A DNA stretch of 40,429 bases from Mesorhizobium sp. CA14 (GTDB lineage: Bacteria; Pseudomonadota; Alphaproteobacteria; Rhizobiales; Rhizobiaceae): the NCBI RefSeq assembly GCF_020165195.1, contig NZ_JAIUHR010000040.1, positions 1 through 40,429 of the forward strand, written 5' to 3'. This document shows positions 14,826 to 23,778 of this stretch, one piece after another (position 1 is the stretch's first letter; the number at the start of each line of letters is the position of its first letter). The notes beneath the pieces are model-generated. The model made no database searches and was not told the DNA's origin. It was given only the letters and a program-made list of their open reading frames with translations. Position numbers and translations under genes: made by a program.

Positions 14826-16079
14826 ATGTTGCGCAAACTGCTTATCGGAACGGCTCTTGCGACGAGCTTTGCGTTCTCGGCGCATGCCGCGGACGTCAAG
14901 GAAGTGCAGATGCTGCATTGGTGGACGTCGGGCGGCGAAGCGGCTGCTCTGAACGTGCTGAAGCAGGATCTGGCCAAAGAAGGCTATGCTTGGAAGGACG
15001 TGCCGGTGGCCGGCGGCGGCGGCGACGCCGCCATGACCGCGCTGAAGGCGATGGTCGCGGCCGGCAACTACCCGACGGCGTCGCAGATGCTCGGCTACAC
15101 CGTGCTCGATTATGCCGCCGCCGGCGTTATGGGCGATCTCACCGAGACCGCCAAGAAGGAAGGCTGGGACAAGTCGGTTCCGGCCGCCCTGCAGAAATTC
15201 TCCGTCTATAATGGCAAGTGGGTTGCCGCTCCGGTCAACGTCCACTCCGTCAACTGGCTGTGGATCAACAAGGCGGTGATGGACAAGATCGGCGGCACCG
15301 AGCCGAAGACCTTCGACGACTTCGTGGCATTGCTCGACAAGGCCAAGGCCGCGGGCGTTATCCCGCTGGCGCTGGGCGGGCAGAACTGGCAGGAGGCGAC
15401 CATGTTCGACTCCGTCGTGCTGTCGACCGGCGGGCCGGAGTTCTACAAGAAGGCGATGAACGACCTCGATGAGGAGTCGCTCAAGTCCGACACGATGAAG
15501 AAGTCGTTCGATAACCTCGCCAAGCTCGTCAAATATGTCGACCCGAACTTCTCGGGCCGCGACTGGAACCTTGCCACCGCCATGGTCATCAAAGGCGATG
15601 CGCTGGTTCAGGTCATGGGCGACTGGGCCAAGGGCGAGTTCCACGCCGCCAACAAGACCCCGGGCACCGACTTCCTGTGCTATCGCTTCCCGGGCACCGA
15701 CGGCTCGGTGATCTACAACTCCGACATGTTCGGCATGTTCAACGTTCCGGAAGACCGCAAGGCTGCCCAGATCGCTCTGGCCACGGCCACTTTGTCGAAG
15801 AGCTTCCAGTCGGCCTTCAACGTGGTGAAGGGTTCGGTCCCGGCCCGCACCGACGTGCCTGACACCGACTTCGACGCTTGCGGCAAGAAGGGCATCGCCG
15901 ACCTGAAGAAGGCCAATGAAGGCGGCACGTTGTTCGGCTCGCTGGCCCAGGGCTACGGCGCCCCGCCCGCCGTCGCCAACGCCTACAAGGATGTCGTGTC
16001 GAAATTCGTTCATGGTCAGATCAAGACCTCCGACGAGGCCGTGACCGAGCTGGTCAAGGCGATCGACGACGCCAAGTAA
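14826..16079 (+). CDS. CUT1 sugar ABC transporter, substrate-binding protein
   Basis: A 417-residue periplasmic binding protein. Residues 1-22 form a Sec signal peptide (positively charged start, hydrophobic core, cleavage after AHA). The mature start EVQMLHWWTSGGEAAALNVL and VAGGGGDAAMTALKAMV are like the glucose/mannose-binding GtsA group. GGGAGGTAGTAC precedes the ATG. The partner permeases and ATPase follow, after a strong hairpin at 16097-16120. It binds a monosaccharide-sized ligand; given the neighbouring anhydrofructose-reductase-like gene, an anhydro-sugar is possible, but this is inference. Confidence 0.92.
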   Translation: MLRKLLIGTALATSFAFSAHAADVKEVQMLHWWTSGGEAAALNVLKQDLAKEGYAWKDVPVAGGGGDAAMTALKAMVAAGNYPTASQMLGYTVLDYAAAGVMGDLTETAKKEGWDKSVPAALQKFSVYNGKWVAAPVNVHSVNWLWINKAVMDKIGGTEPKTFDDFVALLDKAKAAGVIPLALGGQNWQEATMFDSVVLSTGGPEFYKKAMNDLDEESLKSDTMKKSFDNLAKLVKYVDPNFSGRDWNLATAMVIKGDALVQVMGDWAKGEFHAANKTPGTDFLCYRFPGTDGSVIYNSDMFGMFNVPEDRKAAQIALATATLSKSFQSAFNVVKGSVPARTDVPDTDFDACGKKGIADLKKANEGGTLFGSLAQGYGAPPAVANAYKDVVSKFVHGQIKTSDEAVTELVKAIDDAK

Positions 16080-16096
16080 GGTTCGCTTGAAACAAC

Positions 16097-16120
16097 CCTC
16101 CCCCGCTTCGGCGGGGGAGG
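16097..16120 (+). promoter_or_regulatory. UUCG-capped hairpin between binding protein and permease genes
   Basis: CCTCCCCCGC (16097-16106), a TTCG loop and GCGGGGGAGG (16111-16120) form a perfect 10-bp stem 18 bases after the binding-protein stop. No T-run follows, so it is better read as a 3'-end stabiliser or partial terminator that raises binding-protein mRNA over the permeases than as a full terminator. Confidence 0.7.
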
Positions 16121-16204
16121 TCTCCTGTCGACAAAAGGTGCGGGACAGACCCTGGCGCGTTTTCGCGCCGGGCGGGTTCCGACCAACCGGTACTGGATGA
16201 GCCG

Positions 16205-17164
16205 ATGAGCACAGTTGCCGAAACCCAGATCAAGCTGACACCGGAGCACGACGCTCGTCCCGGCGCGACGGTCCGTTCGTGGCTGCAGGATCTGTTGCCG
16301 AAGATCGTGTTGGCGCCAAGCTTCGCGGCGACGATCGTCTTCGTCTATGGCTTCATCCTGTGGACGATCTATCTGTCCTTCACCAACTCCAAGACCTTCC
16401 CGTCCTATGACATAACCGGAGCCCGGGCTTATCAGCGGCTGTGGCGCTGGACCTTCGAGAGCGACCCACCTTCGAGCTGGTACACCTCGATCACCAATAT
16501 GGGGATTTTCGGCTTCCTCTATATCTTGATCTGTCTGGCGCTCGGCCTGTTCCTGGCCATCCTGCTCGACCAGAAGATCCGCGGCGAAGGCGTGCTGCGG
16601 CCGATCTATCTCTACCCGATGGCGCTCTCCTTCATCGTCACCGGCGTCGCCTGGAAATGGTTCCTCGATCCCGGCCTCGGGCTGGAGCAGACGCTGCATC
16701 AATGGGGCTGGACCAGCTTCCATTTCGACTGGATCAAGAACAAGGATTTCGTCATCTACACGGTGGTCATCGCCGGCGTCTGGCAGGCTTCCGGCTTCGT
16801 CATGGCGATGTTCCTGGCCGGCCTGCGCGGCATCGACGGCGAGATCATGAAGGCGGCGCAGATCGACGGCGCTTCCACATTCCAGCTCTACCGCCGCATC
16901 GTCATCCCGCTGCTCAGGCCCGTCTTCCTGTCGGCCTTCATCGTGCTCGCGCATCTGGCCATCAAGTCCTATGACTTGGTCGTGGCGCTGACCAGCGGCG
17001 GGCCCGGCGGCTCGGCCTGGCTACCGTCCAACTTCATGTATGAGTTCACCTTCAAGCGCAACGAGATGGCGGTCGGATCGGCGAGCGCGGTGATCATGCT
17101 GATGACTATCACCGCCATCATCGTTCCGTATCTCTATTCCGAGCTCAGGGAGAAGTCGCGATGA
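16205..17164 (+). CDS. CUT1 sugar ABC transporter permease (MalF/GtsB type)
   Basis: A 319-residue inner-membrane permease with six predicted helices. IVLAPSFAATIVFVYGFILWTIYLSFTNSKTFPSYD is the characteristic first-helix region and continues the resemblance to glucose-type GtsB. The EAA loop that contacts the ATPase reads EIMKAAQIDGASTFQLYRRIVIPLL at about residues 215-240. The start ATG at 16205 follows 125 non-coding bases with a hairpin; the stop overlaps the next permease's ATG by 4 bases. It pairs with the second permease to form the channel. Confidence 0.94.
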   Translation: MSTVAETQIKLTPEHDARPGATVRSWLQDLLPKIVLAPSFAATIVFVYGFILWTIYLSFTNSKTFPSYDITGARAYQRLWRWTFESDPPSSWYTSITNMGIFGFLYILICLALGLFLAILLDQKIRGEGVLRPIYLYPMALSFIVTGVAWKWFLDPGLGLEQTLHQWGWTSFHFDWIKNKDFVIYTVVIAGVWQASGFVMAMFLAGLRGIDGEIMKAAQIDGASTFQLYRRIVIPLLRPVFLSAFIVLAHLAIKSYDLVVALTSGGPGGSAWLPSNFMYEFTFKRNEMAVGSASAVIMLMTITAIIVPYLYSELREKSR

Positions 17165-18105
17165 GCGCTGTCGCTTCACCCGCCGGCCAGGTTGCAAGCG
17201 GCGCCCGTGCCAGGACGCTCAACCGCATCGTCATCTACGGCCTGCTCGCGCTGTTCGCGATCTTCTATCTGATGCCGCTCTTCGTCATGCTGGTCACCTC
17301 GTTCAAGACCATGGACGAGATCCAGAACGGCAACATGCTGTCGCTGCCGCATGCGCCCACCTTCGCGCCATGGATAAAGGCGTGGAGCGAAGTCTGCTCG
17401 GGCCTGACCTGCGTCGGCATGAAGGGCTACTTCTGGAACTCCATCAAGATGGTCGTGCCGGCGGTGCTGATCTCGACGCTGCTCGGCGCGCTCAACGGCT
17501 ATGTGCTGACCAAATGGCGCTTCCGCGGCCACACGCTGGTTTTCGCCATGATGCTGTTTGCCTGCTTCATCCCCTTCCAGTCGGTGCTGTTGCCGATGGC
17601 GACGATCCTCGGCAGCCTCGGCCGCTTCGGCGTCACTCTGCAGAACGCGACCGGATTCAACTTCGGTCTCGGCAATTCGACCGTGAACCTGGTCTTCGTC
17701 CATGTGGTTTACGGCCTCGGCTTCACAACGCTGTTCTTCCGCAACTATTACGAAGCCTTTCCGACCGAGTTGGTGAAGGCGGCACAGGTCGACGGCGCGT
17801 CCTTCTTCCAGATATTTCGGCGCATCATGCTGCCCAATTCGCTGCCGATCATCGTTGTGACGGTGATCTACCAGTTCACCAACATCTGGAACGACTTCCT
17901 GTTCGCCTCCGCCTATGCCGGCTCCGGCGACGTGATGCCAATGACGGTAGCGCTGAACAATGTCGTCAACACCTCGACCGGCGTGGTCGAATACAACGTC
18001 AACATGGCGGCGGCGATGATTGCCGCGCTCCCCACCCTGATCGTCTATGTCGTCGCCGGCCGCTATTTCGTGCGCGGCCTGATGGCCGGCGCGGTCAAGG
18101 GCTGA
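17161..18105 (+). CDS. CUT1 sugar ABC transporter permease (MalG/GtsC type)
   Basis: A 314-residue second permease subunit with six predicted helices, beginning after a short cytoplasmic tail (NRIVIYGLLALFAIFYLMPLF). An EAA loop is seen in ELVKAAQVDGASFFQIFRRIMLPNSLP, and the C-terminus GRYFVRGLMAGAVKG is typical of MalG-like proteins. A small insertion with two cysteines (CSGLTC, about residues 80-85) lies in the first periplasmic loop, as in other glucose-type permeases. The gene overlaps the first permease and precedes the ATPase by 21 bases. Confidence 0.94.
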   Translation: MSAVASPAGQVASGARARTLNRIVIYGLLALFAIFYLMPLFVMLVTSFKTMDEIQNGNMLSLPHAPTFAPWIKAWSEVCSGLTCVGMKGYFWNSIKMVVPAVLISTLLGALNGYVLTKWRFRGHTLVFAMMLFACFIPFQSVLLPMATILGSLGRFGVTLQNATGFNFGLGNSTVNLVFVHVVYGLGFTTLFFRNYYEAFPTELVKAAQVDGASFFQIFRRIMLPNSLPIIVVTVIYQFTNIWNDFLFASAYAGSGDVMPMTVALNNVVNTSTGVVEYNVNMAAAMIAALPTLIVYVVAGRYFVRGLMAGAVKG

Positions 18106-18126
18106 CCACATTCGGAAGGAACGACC

Positions 18127-19242
18127 ATGGCTTTTCTGGAAATTGATGGGCTTAAGAAGCGCTTCGGGAATGTCGAGATCCTGAAGGGCATCAATGTCGA
18201 GCTCGAAAAGGGCGGCTTCCTGGTGCTGGTCGGCCCGTCCGGCTGCGGAAAGTCCACATTGCTCAACACCATTGCCGGGCTGGAGCAGATCACCGAGGGC
18301 CAGATCCGCGTCGACGGTCGCGCAATCAACGACCTGCATCCTTCCAAGCGCGACATCGCCATGGTGTTCCAGAGTTATGCGCTCTACCCCAACATGACGG
18401 TTGCCGGCAATATCGCCTTCGGCATGGAGATGCGCGGCGTGCCGGCGGCGGAACGCCAGGCGGCGATCGACAAGGTGGCGAAGATCCTGCAGATCGGCCA
18501 TCTGCTCAACCGCAAGCCCAGTCAGCTTTCCGGCGGCCAGCGCCAACGCGTCGCCATGGGCCGGGCGCTGGTGCGCGACCCGAAACTCTTCCTGTTCGAC
18601 GAGCCGCTCTCGAACCTCGACGCCAAGCTGCGCGTCGACATGCGCATCGAGATCAAACGCCTGCATGCCACCACCGGCACGACGATCGTCTATGTCACGC
18701 ATGACCAGATCGAGGCGATGACGCTGGCGACCAAGATCGCCGTCATGCGCGATGGCGAGGTGCAGCAGTTCGGCACGCCGGCCGAGATCTACAACAACCC
18801 CACCAACATCTTCGTCGCCGACTTCATGGGCTCGCCGGCGATGAACCTGATCCCGGCCAAAATCGACGCTAATGGCAGCGGGCTGTCGGTGGTGCTGGAC
18901 CGCGAGGCGCGCCAGCCGATCGTGCTGCCGATGTCCGGCGCGCCCTCAGGTCTTGCGGCCTTCAAGGACAAGCCGGTGATCTTCGGCGTGCGCCCCGAAG
19001 CGCTGACCGACCCGGAAGGTGCGGAACGCAACGCTTCGAACATCGCCACAGCCGACTGCCATATCGAAGTCGTGGAGCCGGCGGGATCCGACACTTTCGC
19101 CGTCACCAATCTGGGCGGCAAGGGCGTGGTGGCGCGGCTGAGGGCCGATGCGAATATCCAGCCCGGCACCAGCACGCCCTTGGCCTTCAACCTCAGCAAG
19201 GCGGTGTTCTTCGACCCGGCGACCGAGAAGCGCATTCTCTAA
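18127..19242 (+). CDS. CUT1 sugar ABC transporter ATPase (UgpC/MalK type)
   Basis: A 371-residue ATPase. Walker A GPSGCGKST (36-44), Q-loop in MVFQSYALYPNMTV, signature LSGGQRQRVAMGRAL beginning at residue 134, Walker B LFLFDEPLSNLDAKL and H-loop YVTHDQIEA are intact. The C-terminal third is the TOBE/regulatory domain of MalK-like proteins (FVADFMGSPAMNLIPAKI, then VRPEAL). It energises uptake through the two permeases just upstream. Seven bases, counting from its stop, separate it from the GMC dehydrogenase, so transport and catabolism appear co-transcribed. Confidence 0.95.
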   Translation: MAFLEIDGLKKRFGNVEILKGINVELEKGGFLVLVGPSGCGKSTLLNTIAGLEQITEGQIRVDGRAINDLHPSKRDIAMVFQSYALYPNMTVAGNIAFGMEMRGVPAAERQAAIDKVAKILQIGHLLNRKPSQLSGGQRQRVAMGRALVRDPKLFLFDEPLSNLDAKLRVDMRIEIKRLHATTGTTIVYVTHDQIEAMTLATKIAVMRDGEVQQFGTPAEIYNNPTNIFVADFMGSPAMNLIPAKIDANGSGLSVVLDREARQPIVLPMSGAPSGLAAFKDKPVIFGVRPEALTDPEGAERNASNIATADCHIEVVEPAGSDTFAVTNLGGKGVVARLRADANIQPGTSTPLAFNLSKAVFFDPATEKRIL

Positions 19243-19248
19243 AAGGCT

Positions 19249-20751
19249 ATGGCAAACCCGGATATCGTCATCATCGGCTCCGGCATCGGCGGCGCCACGA
19301 TCGCCTCAGGCTTGGCCGGCAGCGGCGCCTCGATCCTGATCCTGGAGCGCGGCGAGCCGCTGCCCGCGACGCCGCATGCGCGCTCGACGCGCTCCATCTT
19401 CCTCGACGAGCACTACCGGCCGAAGGAGATGTGGCGCGAAGCCGGCGGCGCTGCTTTCAACCCGGGGAACTACTACTATGTCGGCGGCAATTCGAAGTTC
19501 TTCGGCGCGGTCCTGATCCGTTACCGCAAGGAGGACTTTTCCGAGCTCGAGCATTTCGGCGGCGTCTCGCCGGCCTGGCCGTTCTCCTATGACGAATTCG
19601 AGCCATGGTATTCGAAGGCCGAGCAGCTTTTTCGCGTGCGCGGCGCGCTGGGCGAAGACCCGACCGAGCCGTTCCATTCGATCCCCTACGCCTTTAAGCC
19701 GGTGCCGGACGAGCCGCCGATCGCGCGTGCCCGCGCCGAGCTGAAGAGCCTTGGACTGCACCCCGCTTCGCTGCCGCTCGGCGTCGACATCGAGACCTGG
19801 CTGAAGGAAGGCAAGACGGGCTGGGACGCCTTCCCCAACACCGGCCAGGGCAAGATCGACGCCCAGACCGGACCGCTGACGGCAGCACTAACCGACAAGA
19901 ACATCCGCCTCCAGACCGGCGCGCATGTCGACTGGCTCGAAACCGCGCCGGACGGCAGGTCGATCGCCGCCATCCACTACACCCAGGACGGCGCGCAAAA
20001 GACGCTGTCGCCGAAGCTCGTCGTCCTGTCGGCCGGCGCGATCAATTCGGCCGCCATCCTGCTGCGCTCGCCGTCGGCGAAAGGCAAAGGCCTCGCCAAC
20101 AGCTCCGACCAGGTCGGGCGCAATTTCATGAACCACAATTCGAGCGCGATGCTGGCCATCGATCCGCGCCGCCGCAACGACAGCGTCTACCAGAAGACGC
20201 TGATGCTCAACGACTACTATCTGTCCGACGGCAAGGGCGGGAAGCCGCTCGGCAATGTGCAACTGCTCGGCAAGATCGACGGCAACATGCTCAAGGCCAA
20301 TGTGAAGACGATGCCGAAATTCGTGCTCGACTTCATGGCCGGCCACGCCGTCGACTGGTACCTGATGTGCGAGGACCTGCCCGATCCTGAAAGCCGCATC
20401 ATGGTCGACGGCAAGGAGATCGTCATGCAGTGGCGGCGCTCCAACATGCAGTCGCTGGAAGGCCTGACCAGGGTCATGCGCGAGAACCTTCGGGCCTGCG
20501 GGTATCCGATCGTGCTGTCGCGGCCCTTCGACAAGCGCACGCCTTCGCATCAGTGCGGCACGGTGAAGATGGGCAACGACCCGGCAACGTCGCCGCTCGA
20601 TCCCTTCTGCCGCGCCTGGGACCATCAAAACCTGTTCGTTGTCGACGCCGGCTTCCTGCCGACCTCGGCCGCCGTCAATCCGGCGCTGTCGATCGCGGCG
20701 CAGGCGCTGCGCGTGGCCGACTATCTCCGCAGGACGGAGCTTTCTTCATGA
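19249..20751 (+). CDS. GMC-family FAD-dependent dehydrogenase 1
   Basis: A 500-residue glucose-methanol-choline oxidoreductase. FAD is bound by the N-terminal DIVIIGSGIGGATIASGL; NYYYVGGNSKFFGAVLIRYR is the second flavin-contacting stretch. The C-terminal catalytic histidine region is SHQCGTVKMGNDP, followed by VVDAGFLPTSAAVNPALSIAAQALRVADYL with the second conserved Asn. No signal peptide is seen, so it is probably cytoplasmic. This subgroup oxidises sugar or polyol hydroxyls; pyranose 2-oxidases of the same superfamily turn 1,5-anhydroglucitol into 1,5-anhydrofructose, which would suit the reductase at 9861. That link is speculative. Confidence 0.88.
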   Translation: MANPDIVIIGSGIGGATIASGLAGSGASILILERGEPLPATPHARSTRSIFLDEHYRPKEMWREAGGAAFNPGNYYYVGGNSKFFGAVLIRYRKEDFSELEHFGGVSPAWPFSYDEFEPWYSKAEQLFRVRGALGEDPTEPFHSIPYAFKPVPDEPPIARARAELKSLGLHPASLPLGVDIETWLKEGKTGWDAFPNTGQGKIDAQTGPLTAALTDKNIRLQTGAHVDWLETAPDGRSIAAIHYTQDGAQKTLSPKLVVLSAGAINSAAILLRSPSAKGKGLANSSDQVGRNFMNHNSSAMLAIDPRRRNDSVYQKTLMLNDYYLSDGKGGKPLGNVQLLGKIDGNMLKANVKTMPKFVLDFMAGHAVDWYLMCEDLPDPESRIMVDGKEIVMQWRRSNMQSLEGLTRVMRENLRACGYPIVLSRPFDKRTPSHQCGTVKMGNDPATSPLDPFCRAWDHQNLFVVDAGFLPTSAAVNPALSIAAQALRVADYLRRTELSS

Positions 20752-20754
20752 TAG

Positions 20755-20940
20755 GCCGGCGCCACCCCTCATCCGCCTGCCGGCACCTTCTCCCCGTAAA
20801 CGGGGAGAAGAAGGCTGGCCGCAACGCCGGCACCCATTCTGCAGCGCGGGCGATTGGCGAAAGCGCCGGCGACGGCATCCTTCTCCCCGTCACTATACGG
20901 GGAGAAGTGCCCGGCAGGGGGATGAGGGGCAGCGCTGACG
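20755..20940. repeat. RIME-like mosaic repeat with two identical hairpins
   Basis: An imperfect inverted repeat of about 185 bp. Outer arms are CCCCTCATCCGCCTGCCGGC near 20765 and its complement near 20910-20930. Inside are two copies of the same 11-bp stem CTTCTCCCCGT / ACGGGGAGAAG, at 20787-20810 and 20880-20907. The structure and motif match the Rhizobium-specific intergenic mosaic elements. It fills the gap between GMC dehydrogenase 1 and the SDR gene inside the operon. A related, more diverged element is at 35407-35532. Confidence 0.85.
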
Positions 20941-20959
20941 TCCACAAGGCTAATCTCCA

Positions 20960-21721
20960 ATGAACCGCCCCTCGGCCATTATCACAGGCGGCGCGCGCGG
21001 CATCGGGTTCGCCTGCGCCGAAGCGCTGGCAGACGCCGGTTTCGACATTCTGATCGCTGATCTTGCTCAGAAGCCTGCGGCTGGTCTCGCCGAAAACATC
21101 GCCGGGCGCGACGCGAAATTAGCCTACGCTCAATGCGATATCGCCGACCTTGCCGACCATTCGAAACTGGTCGAAGCAGCCACGGACACCTTCGGCCGCA
21201 TCGACTGCTTGGTCAACAATGCCGGCGTCGGCGCCGTGGTGCGCGGCGATCTGTTGGAGCTGAAGCCGGAGAATTTCGACCGCGCCTTGAACATCAACCT
21301 GCGCGGCACGGTGTTCCTCAGCCAGGCCGTCGCCAAGGCCATGCTTGCGGCACCCGTAAACGCCGCCAGGTCGATCATCACCATCACCTCGGTGAGCGCC
21401 GCCATGGCTTCGCCGGAACGCGCCGACTACTGCATCTCCAAGGCCGGGCTTTCGATGTGGGTGAAGAACCTGGCGCTGCGGCTCGCACCCGAAAATATCG
21501 GCGTGTTCGAGGTGCGGCCGGGCATCATCCGCACCGATATGACGGCGGGTGTTTCCACCAAATATGACGCGCTGATCGAGGACGGCCTGGTGCCGGCAAA
21601 ACGCTGGGGTGAGGCCGGCGACATCGGCGCTGTGGTGGCCGCGCTTGCCTCCGGAAAATTCGGCTTTTCGACAGGATCGGTCATCGATGTCGACGGCGCG
21701 CTCTCCGTGCCACGCTTGTGA
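20960..21721 (+). CDS. Short-chain dehydrogenase/reductase (SDR)
   Basis: A 253-residue classical SDR. The cofactor motif TGGARGIG is at residues 9-16, NNAGVG is in the middle, and the catalytic residues are Ser144 (ITSVSA) and Tyr157/Lys161 (YCISK). The acidic residue after the second strand (ILIADLAQ) suggests NAD(H) preference. It reduces or oxidises a secondary hydroxyl or ketone; 3-ketoacyl-ACP reductases look alike, but the place between two GMC dehydrogenases in a sugar-uptake operon points to a sugar or polyol intermediate. It follows a RIME-like repeat and precedes GMC 2 by 6 bases. Confidence 0.93.
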   Translation: MNRPSAIITGGARGIGFACAEALADAGFDILIADLAQKPAAGLAENIAGRDAKLAYAQCDIADLADHSKLVEAATDTFGRIDCLVNNAGVGAVVRGDLLELKPENFDRALNINLRGTVFLSQAVAKAMLAAPVNAARSIITITSVSAAMASPERADYCISKAGLSMWVKNLALRLAPENIGVFEVRPGIIRTDMTAGVSTKYDALIEDGLVPAKRWGEAGDIGAVVAALASGKFGFSTGSVIDVDGALSVPRL

Positions 21722-21727
21722 GGAACA

Positions 21728-23356
21728 ATGGCTGACTACATCATTGTTGGCGCCGGCCCGGCCGGCTGCGTTCTCGCCAACCGGCTGAGCGAGGATCCGG
21801 GCAATTCGGTCCTGCTTCTGGAAGCCGGCGGCAGGGACTGGCATCCGCTGATCCATATGCCGGCGGGCTTTGCCAAGATGACCAAGGGCATCGCCTCCTG
21901 GGGCTGGTCGACCGTGCCGCAGAGGCACATGAAAGATCGCGTCTTCTGGTACACGCAGGCCAAGGTGGTCGGCGGCGGCTCGTCGATCAACGCCCAGATC
22001 TACACGCGCGGCAATGCCCGCGACTACGACACATGGGAGAAGGAAGAAGGCCTGACCGGCTGGGGCTACCGCGACGTGCTGCCCTATTTCAAGCGCGCCG
22101 AAAACAACCAGCGTTTCGCCAACGACTATCACGGCGACCAGGGTCCGCTCGGCGTTTCGAACCCGATCTCGCCGCTGCCGATCTGCGAGGCCTATTTCCG
22201 CGCCGGCCAGGAAATGGGCATACCCTTCAACCCCGACTTCAATGGCGCGAGCCAGGAAGGCGTCGGCTATTATCAGCTGACCCAGAAAGATGCGCGGCGC
22301 TCATCGGCCTCCGTCGCCTATCTGAAGCCGATCGGCACGCGCAAGAACCTGACAGTCAGGACAGATGTCCTGGTCACCCGCGTCGTCGTCGAGAAGGGCC
22401 GCGCCGTCGGTGTGGAGATCGTCGACAGGCGGGGCGGCGAAAAGACGATCCTGCGCGCCGAACGCGAGGTGATCGTCTCGTCTGGCGCGATCGGCTCGCC
22501 CAAGCTCCTCATGCAATCGGGCATCGGCCCGGCCGATCACCTGAAATCGGTCGGCGTCACGCCGGTGCATGACCTGCCCGGCGTGGGTTCAAACATGCAG
22601 GACCATCTCGACCTGTTCGTCATCGCCGAATGCACCGGCGACCACACCTATGACAATTACGCCAAGCTGCACCGCACGCTATGGGCAGGGCTGCAATACC
22701 TCTTGCTCAAGAAGGGGCCGGTCGCCTCGAGCCTGTTCGAGACCGGCGGCTTCTGGTACGCCGACCCGACGGCCGCCTCGCCCGACATCCAGTTCCATCT
22801 CGGCCTCGGTTCCGGCATCGAGGCCGGCGTCGAGAAGCTGAAGAATCCGGGCGTGACGCTCAACTCCGCCTTCCTGCGCCCGCGCTCGCGCGGCACGGTG
22901 CGGCTGAAGAGCGCCGACCCGGCCGACCATCCGCTAATCGATCCGAACTACTGGTCGGACCCTTATGATCGCGACATGTCGATCAAGGGGCTGAGGCTCG
23001 CGCGCGAGATCATGCGGCAGAAGGCGCTGCAGCCCTATGTGCTGCGCGAGGTGCTGCCCGGCCCTGCCCTGCAAAGCGACGCCGACCTCTTTGACTATGC
23101 CTGCCGCTCCTCCAAGACCGATCATCACCCAGTCGGCACCTGCCGAATGGGCCATGACGCAATGGCGGTGGTGACGCCGGATTTGAGGCTGCGCGGCATC
23201 GAAGGCCTGCGCGTCTGCGATGCATCGGTGATGCCGCGCGTCCCCTCCTCCAACACCAACGCGCCCACCATCATGGTCGGCGAAAAGGGCGCCGATCTCA
23301 TCCTCGGCCGCGAGCCGCTGCCACCGGCCGTGTTCAAGGGCAACCAGGCGGCATGA
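21728..23356 (+). CDS. GMC-family FAD-dependent dehydrogenase 2, choline-dehydrogenase-like
   Basis: A 542-residue GMC oxidoreductase in the BetA-like branch: YIIVGAGPAGCVLANRLSED at the N-terminus binds FAD, VVGGGSSINAQIYTRGN is the first GMC signature, and SSGAIGSPKLLMQSGIGP is the second. The active-site pair is the second His of TDHHPVGTCRMG and the Asn of SNTNAPT. It oxidises a primary or secondary alcohol, passing electrons probably to a quinone. True choline dehydrogenase is unlikely, since no betaine genes are near. It is only distantly similar to GMC 1. A Dabb-fold gene follows 10 bases later. Confidence 0.92.
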   Translation: MADYIIVGAGPAGCVLANRLSEDPGNSVLLLEAGGRDWHPLIHMPAGFAKMTKGIASWGWSTVPQRHMKDRVFWYTQAKVVGGGSSINAQIYTRGNARDYDTWEKEEGLTGWGYRDVLPYFKRAENNQRFANDYHGDQGPLGVSNPISPLPICEAYFRAGQEMGIPFNPDFNGASQEGVGYYQLTQKDARRSSASVAYLKPIGTRKNLTVRTDVLVTRVVVEKGRAVGVEIVDRRGGEKTILRAEREVIVSSGAIGSPKLLMQSGIGPADHLKSVGVTPVHDLPGVGSNMQDHLDLFVIAECTGDHTYDNYAKLHRTLWAGLQYLLLKKGPVASSLFETGGFWYADPTAASPDIQFHLGLGSGIEAGVEKLKNPGVTLNSAFLRPRSRGTVRLKSADPADHPLIDPNYWSDPYDRDMSIKGLRLAREIMRQKALQPYVLREVLPGPALQSDADLFDYACRSSKTDHHPVGTCRMGHDAMAVVTPDLRLRGIEGLRVCDASVMPRVPSSNTNAPTIMVGEKGADLILGREPLPPAVFKGNQAA

Positions 23357-23366
23357 GGCGTCAACG

Positions 23367-23684
23367 ATGATCCGGCATTGCGTCTTTGTCCGCTTTCGCA
23401 ACGACGTTCCTGAGACCGAACGCGCGGCAATTCACGCCGATCTCGAAGCGTTGCGCGCCGTCATCGACGGCATGGGCAAGGTGGAGTTCAGCGCCAATGT
23501 CAGCCCGGAGCCGTTCGGGCGCGGCTTCGGCCACGGCTTCACCATCGATTTCCGCGATGCCGCCGCCCGCGACGCCTATCTGGTACACGAAGCGCATCAG
23601 CGCGCCGGCGCCCGTCTGATCGCCGCCCTCGAAGGCGGCACCGACGGGCTGATGGTCATCGATCTCGAGGTGACGCAAATGTGA
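23367..23684 (+). CDS. Dabb-fold (stress-responsive A/B barrel) protein
   Basis: A 105-residue single-domain protein. MIRHCVFVRFRNDVPETERA, then the central HGFTIDFRDAAARDAYLVHEAHQ and the last strand MVIDLEV are the characteristic pattern of the Dabb dimeric alpha-beta barrel. Some members act as cyclases or lyases of small aromatic or polyketide substrates, others have no known function; in catabolic operons they are often assumed to help a reactive intermediate. The sense frame is preferred over the antisense frame of similar length because of the domain match and operon position. Confidence 0.9.
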   Translation: MIRHCVFVRFRNDVPETERAAIHADLEALRAVIDGMGKVEFSANVSPEPFGRGFGHGFTIDFRDAAARDAYLVHEAHQRAGARLIAALEGGTDGLMVIDLEVTQM

Positions 23685-23778
23685 CCGCTCGCCGGCTCAA
23701 ATCCGGCAGCCGTCCCGTTCTCTTTTGCCCGCCCTGGAACATATCGTTCCGTTTGGGGGATGCAAAAGGAGGACCGCC

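Noticed and set aside
20755..20940. CRISPR array because of the repeated CTTCTCCCCGT/ACGGGGAGAAG hairpins
   Set aside because: Only two units, each a hairpin within one larger inverted repeat, without regular spacers or cas genes; fits a RIME-like element.
21728..23356. Choline dehydrogenase (betA) for betaine synthesis
   Set aside because: No betB, betI or choline carrier is adjacent; operon context is sugar-type, so only the family is assigned.
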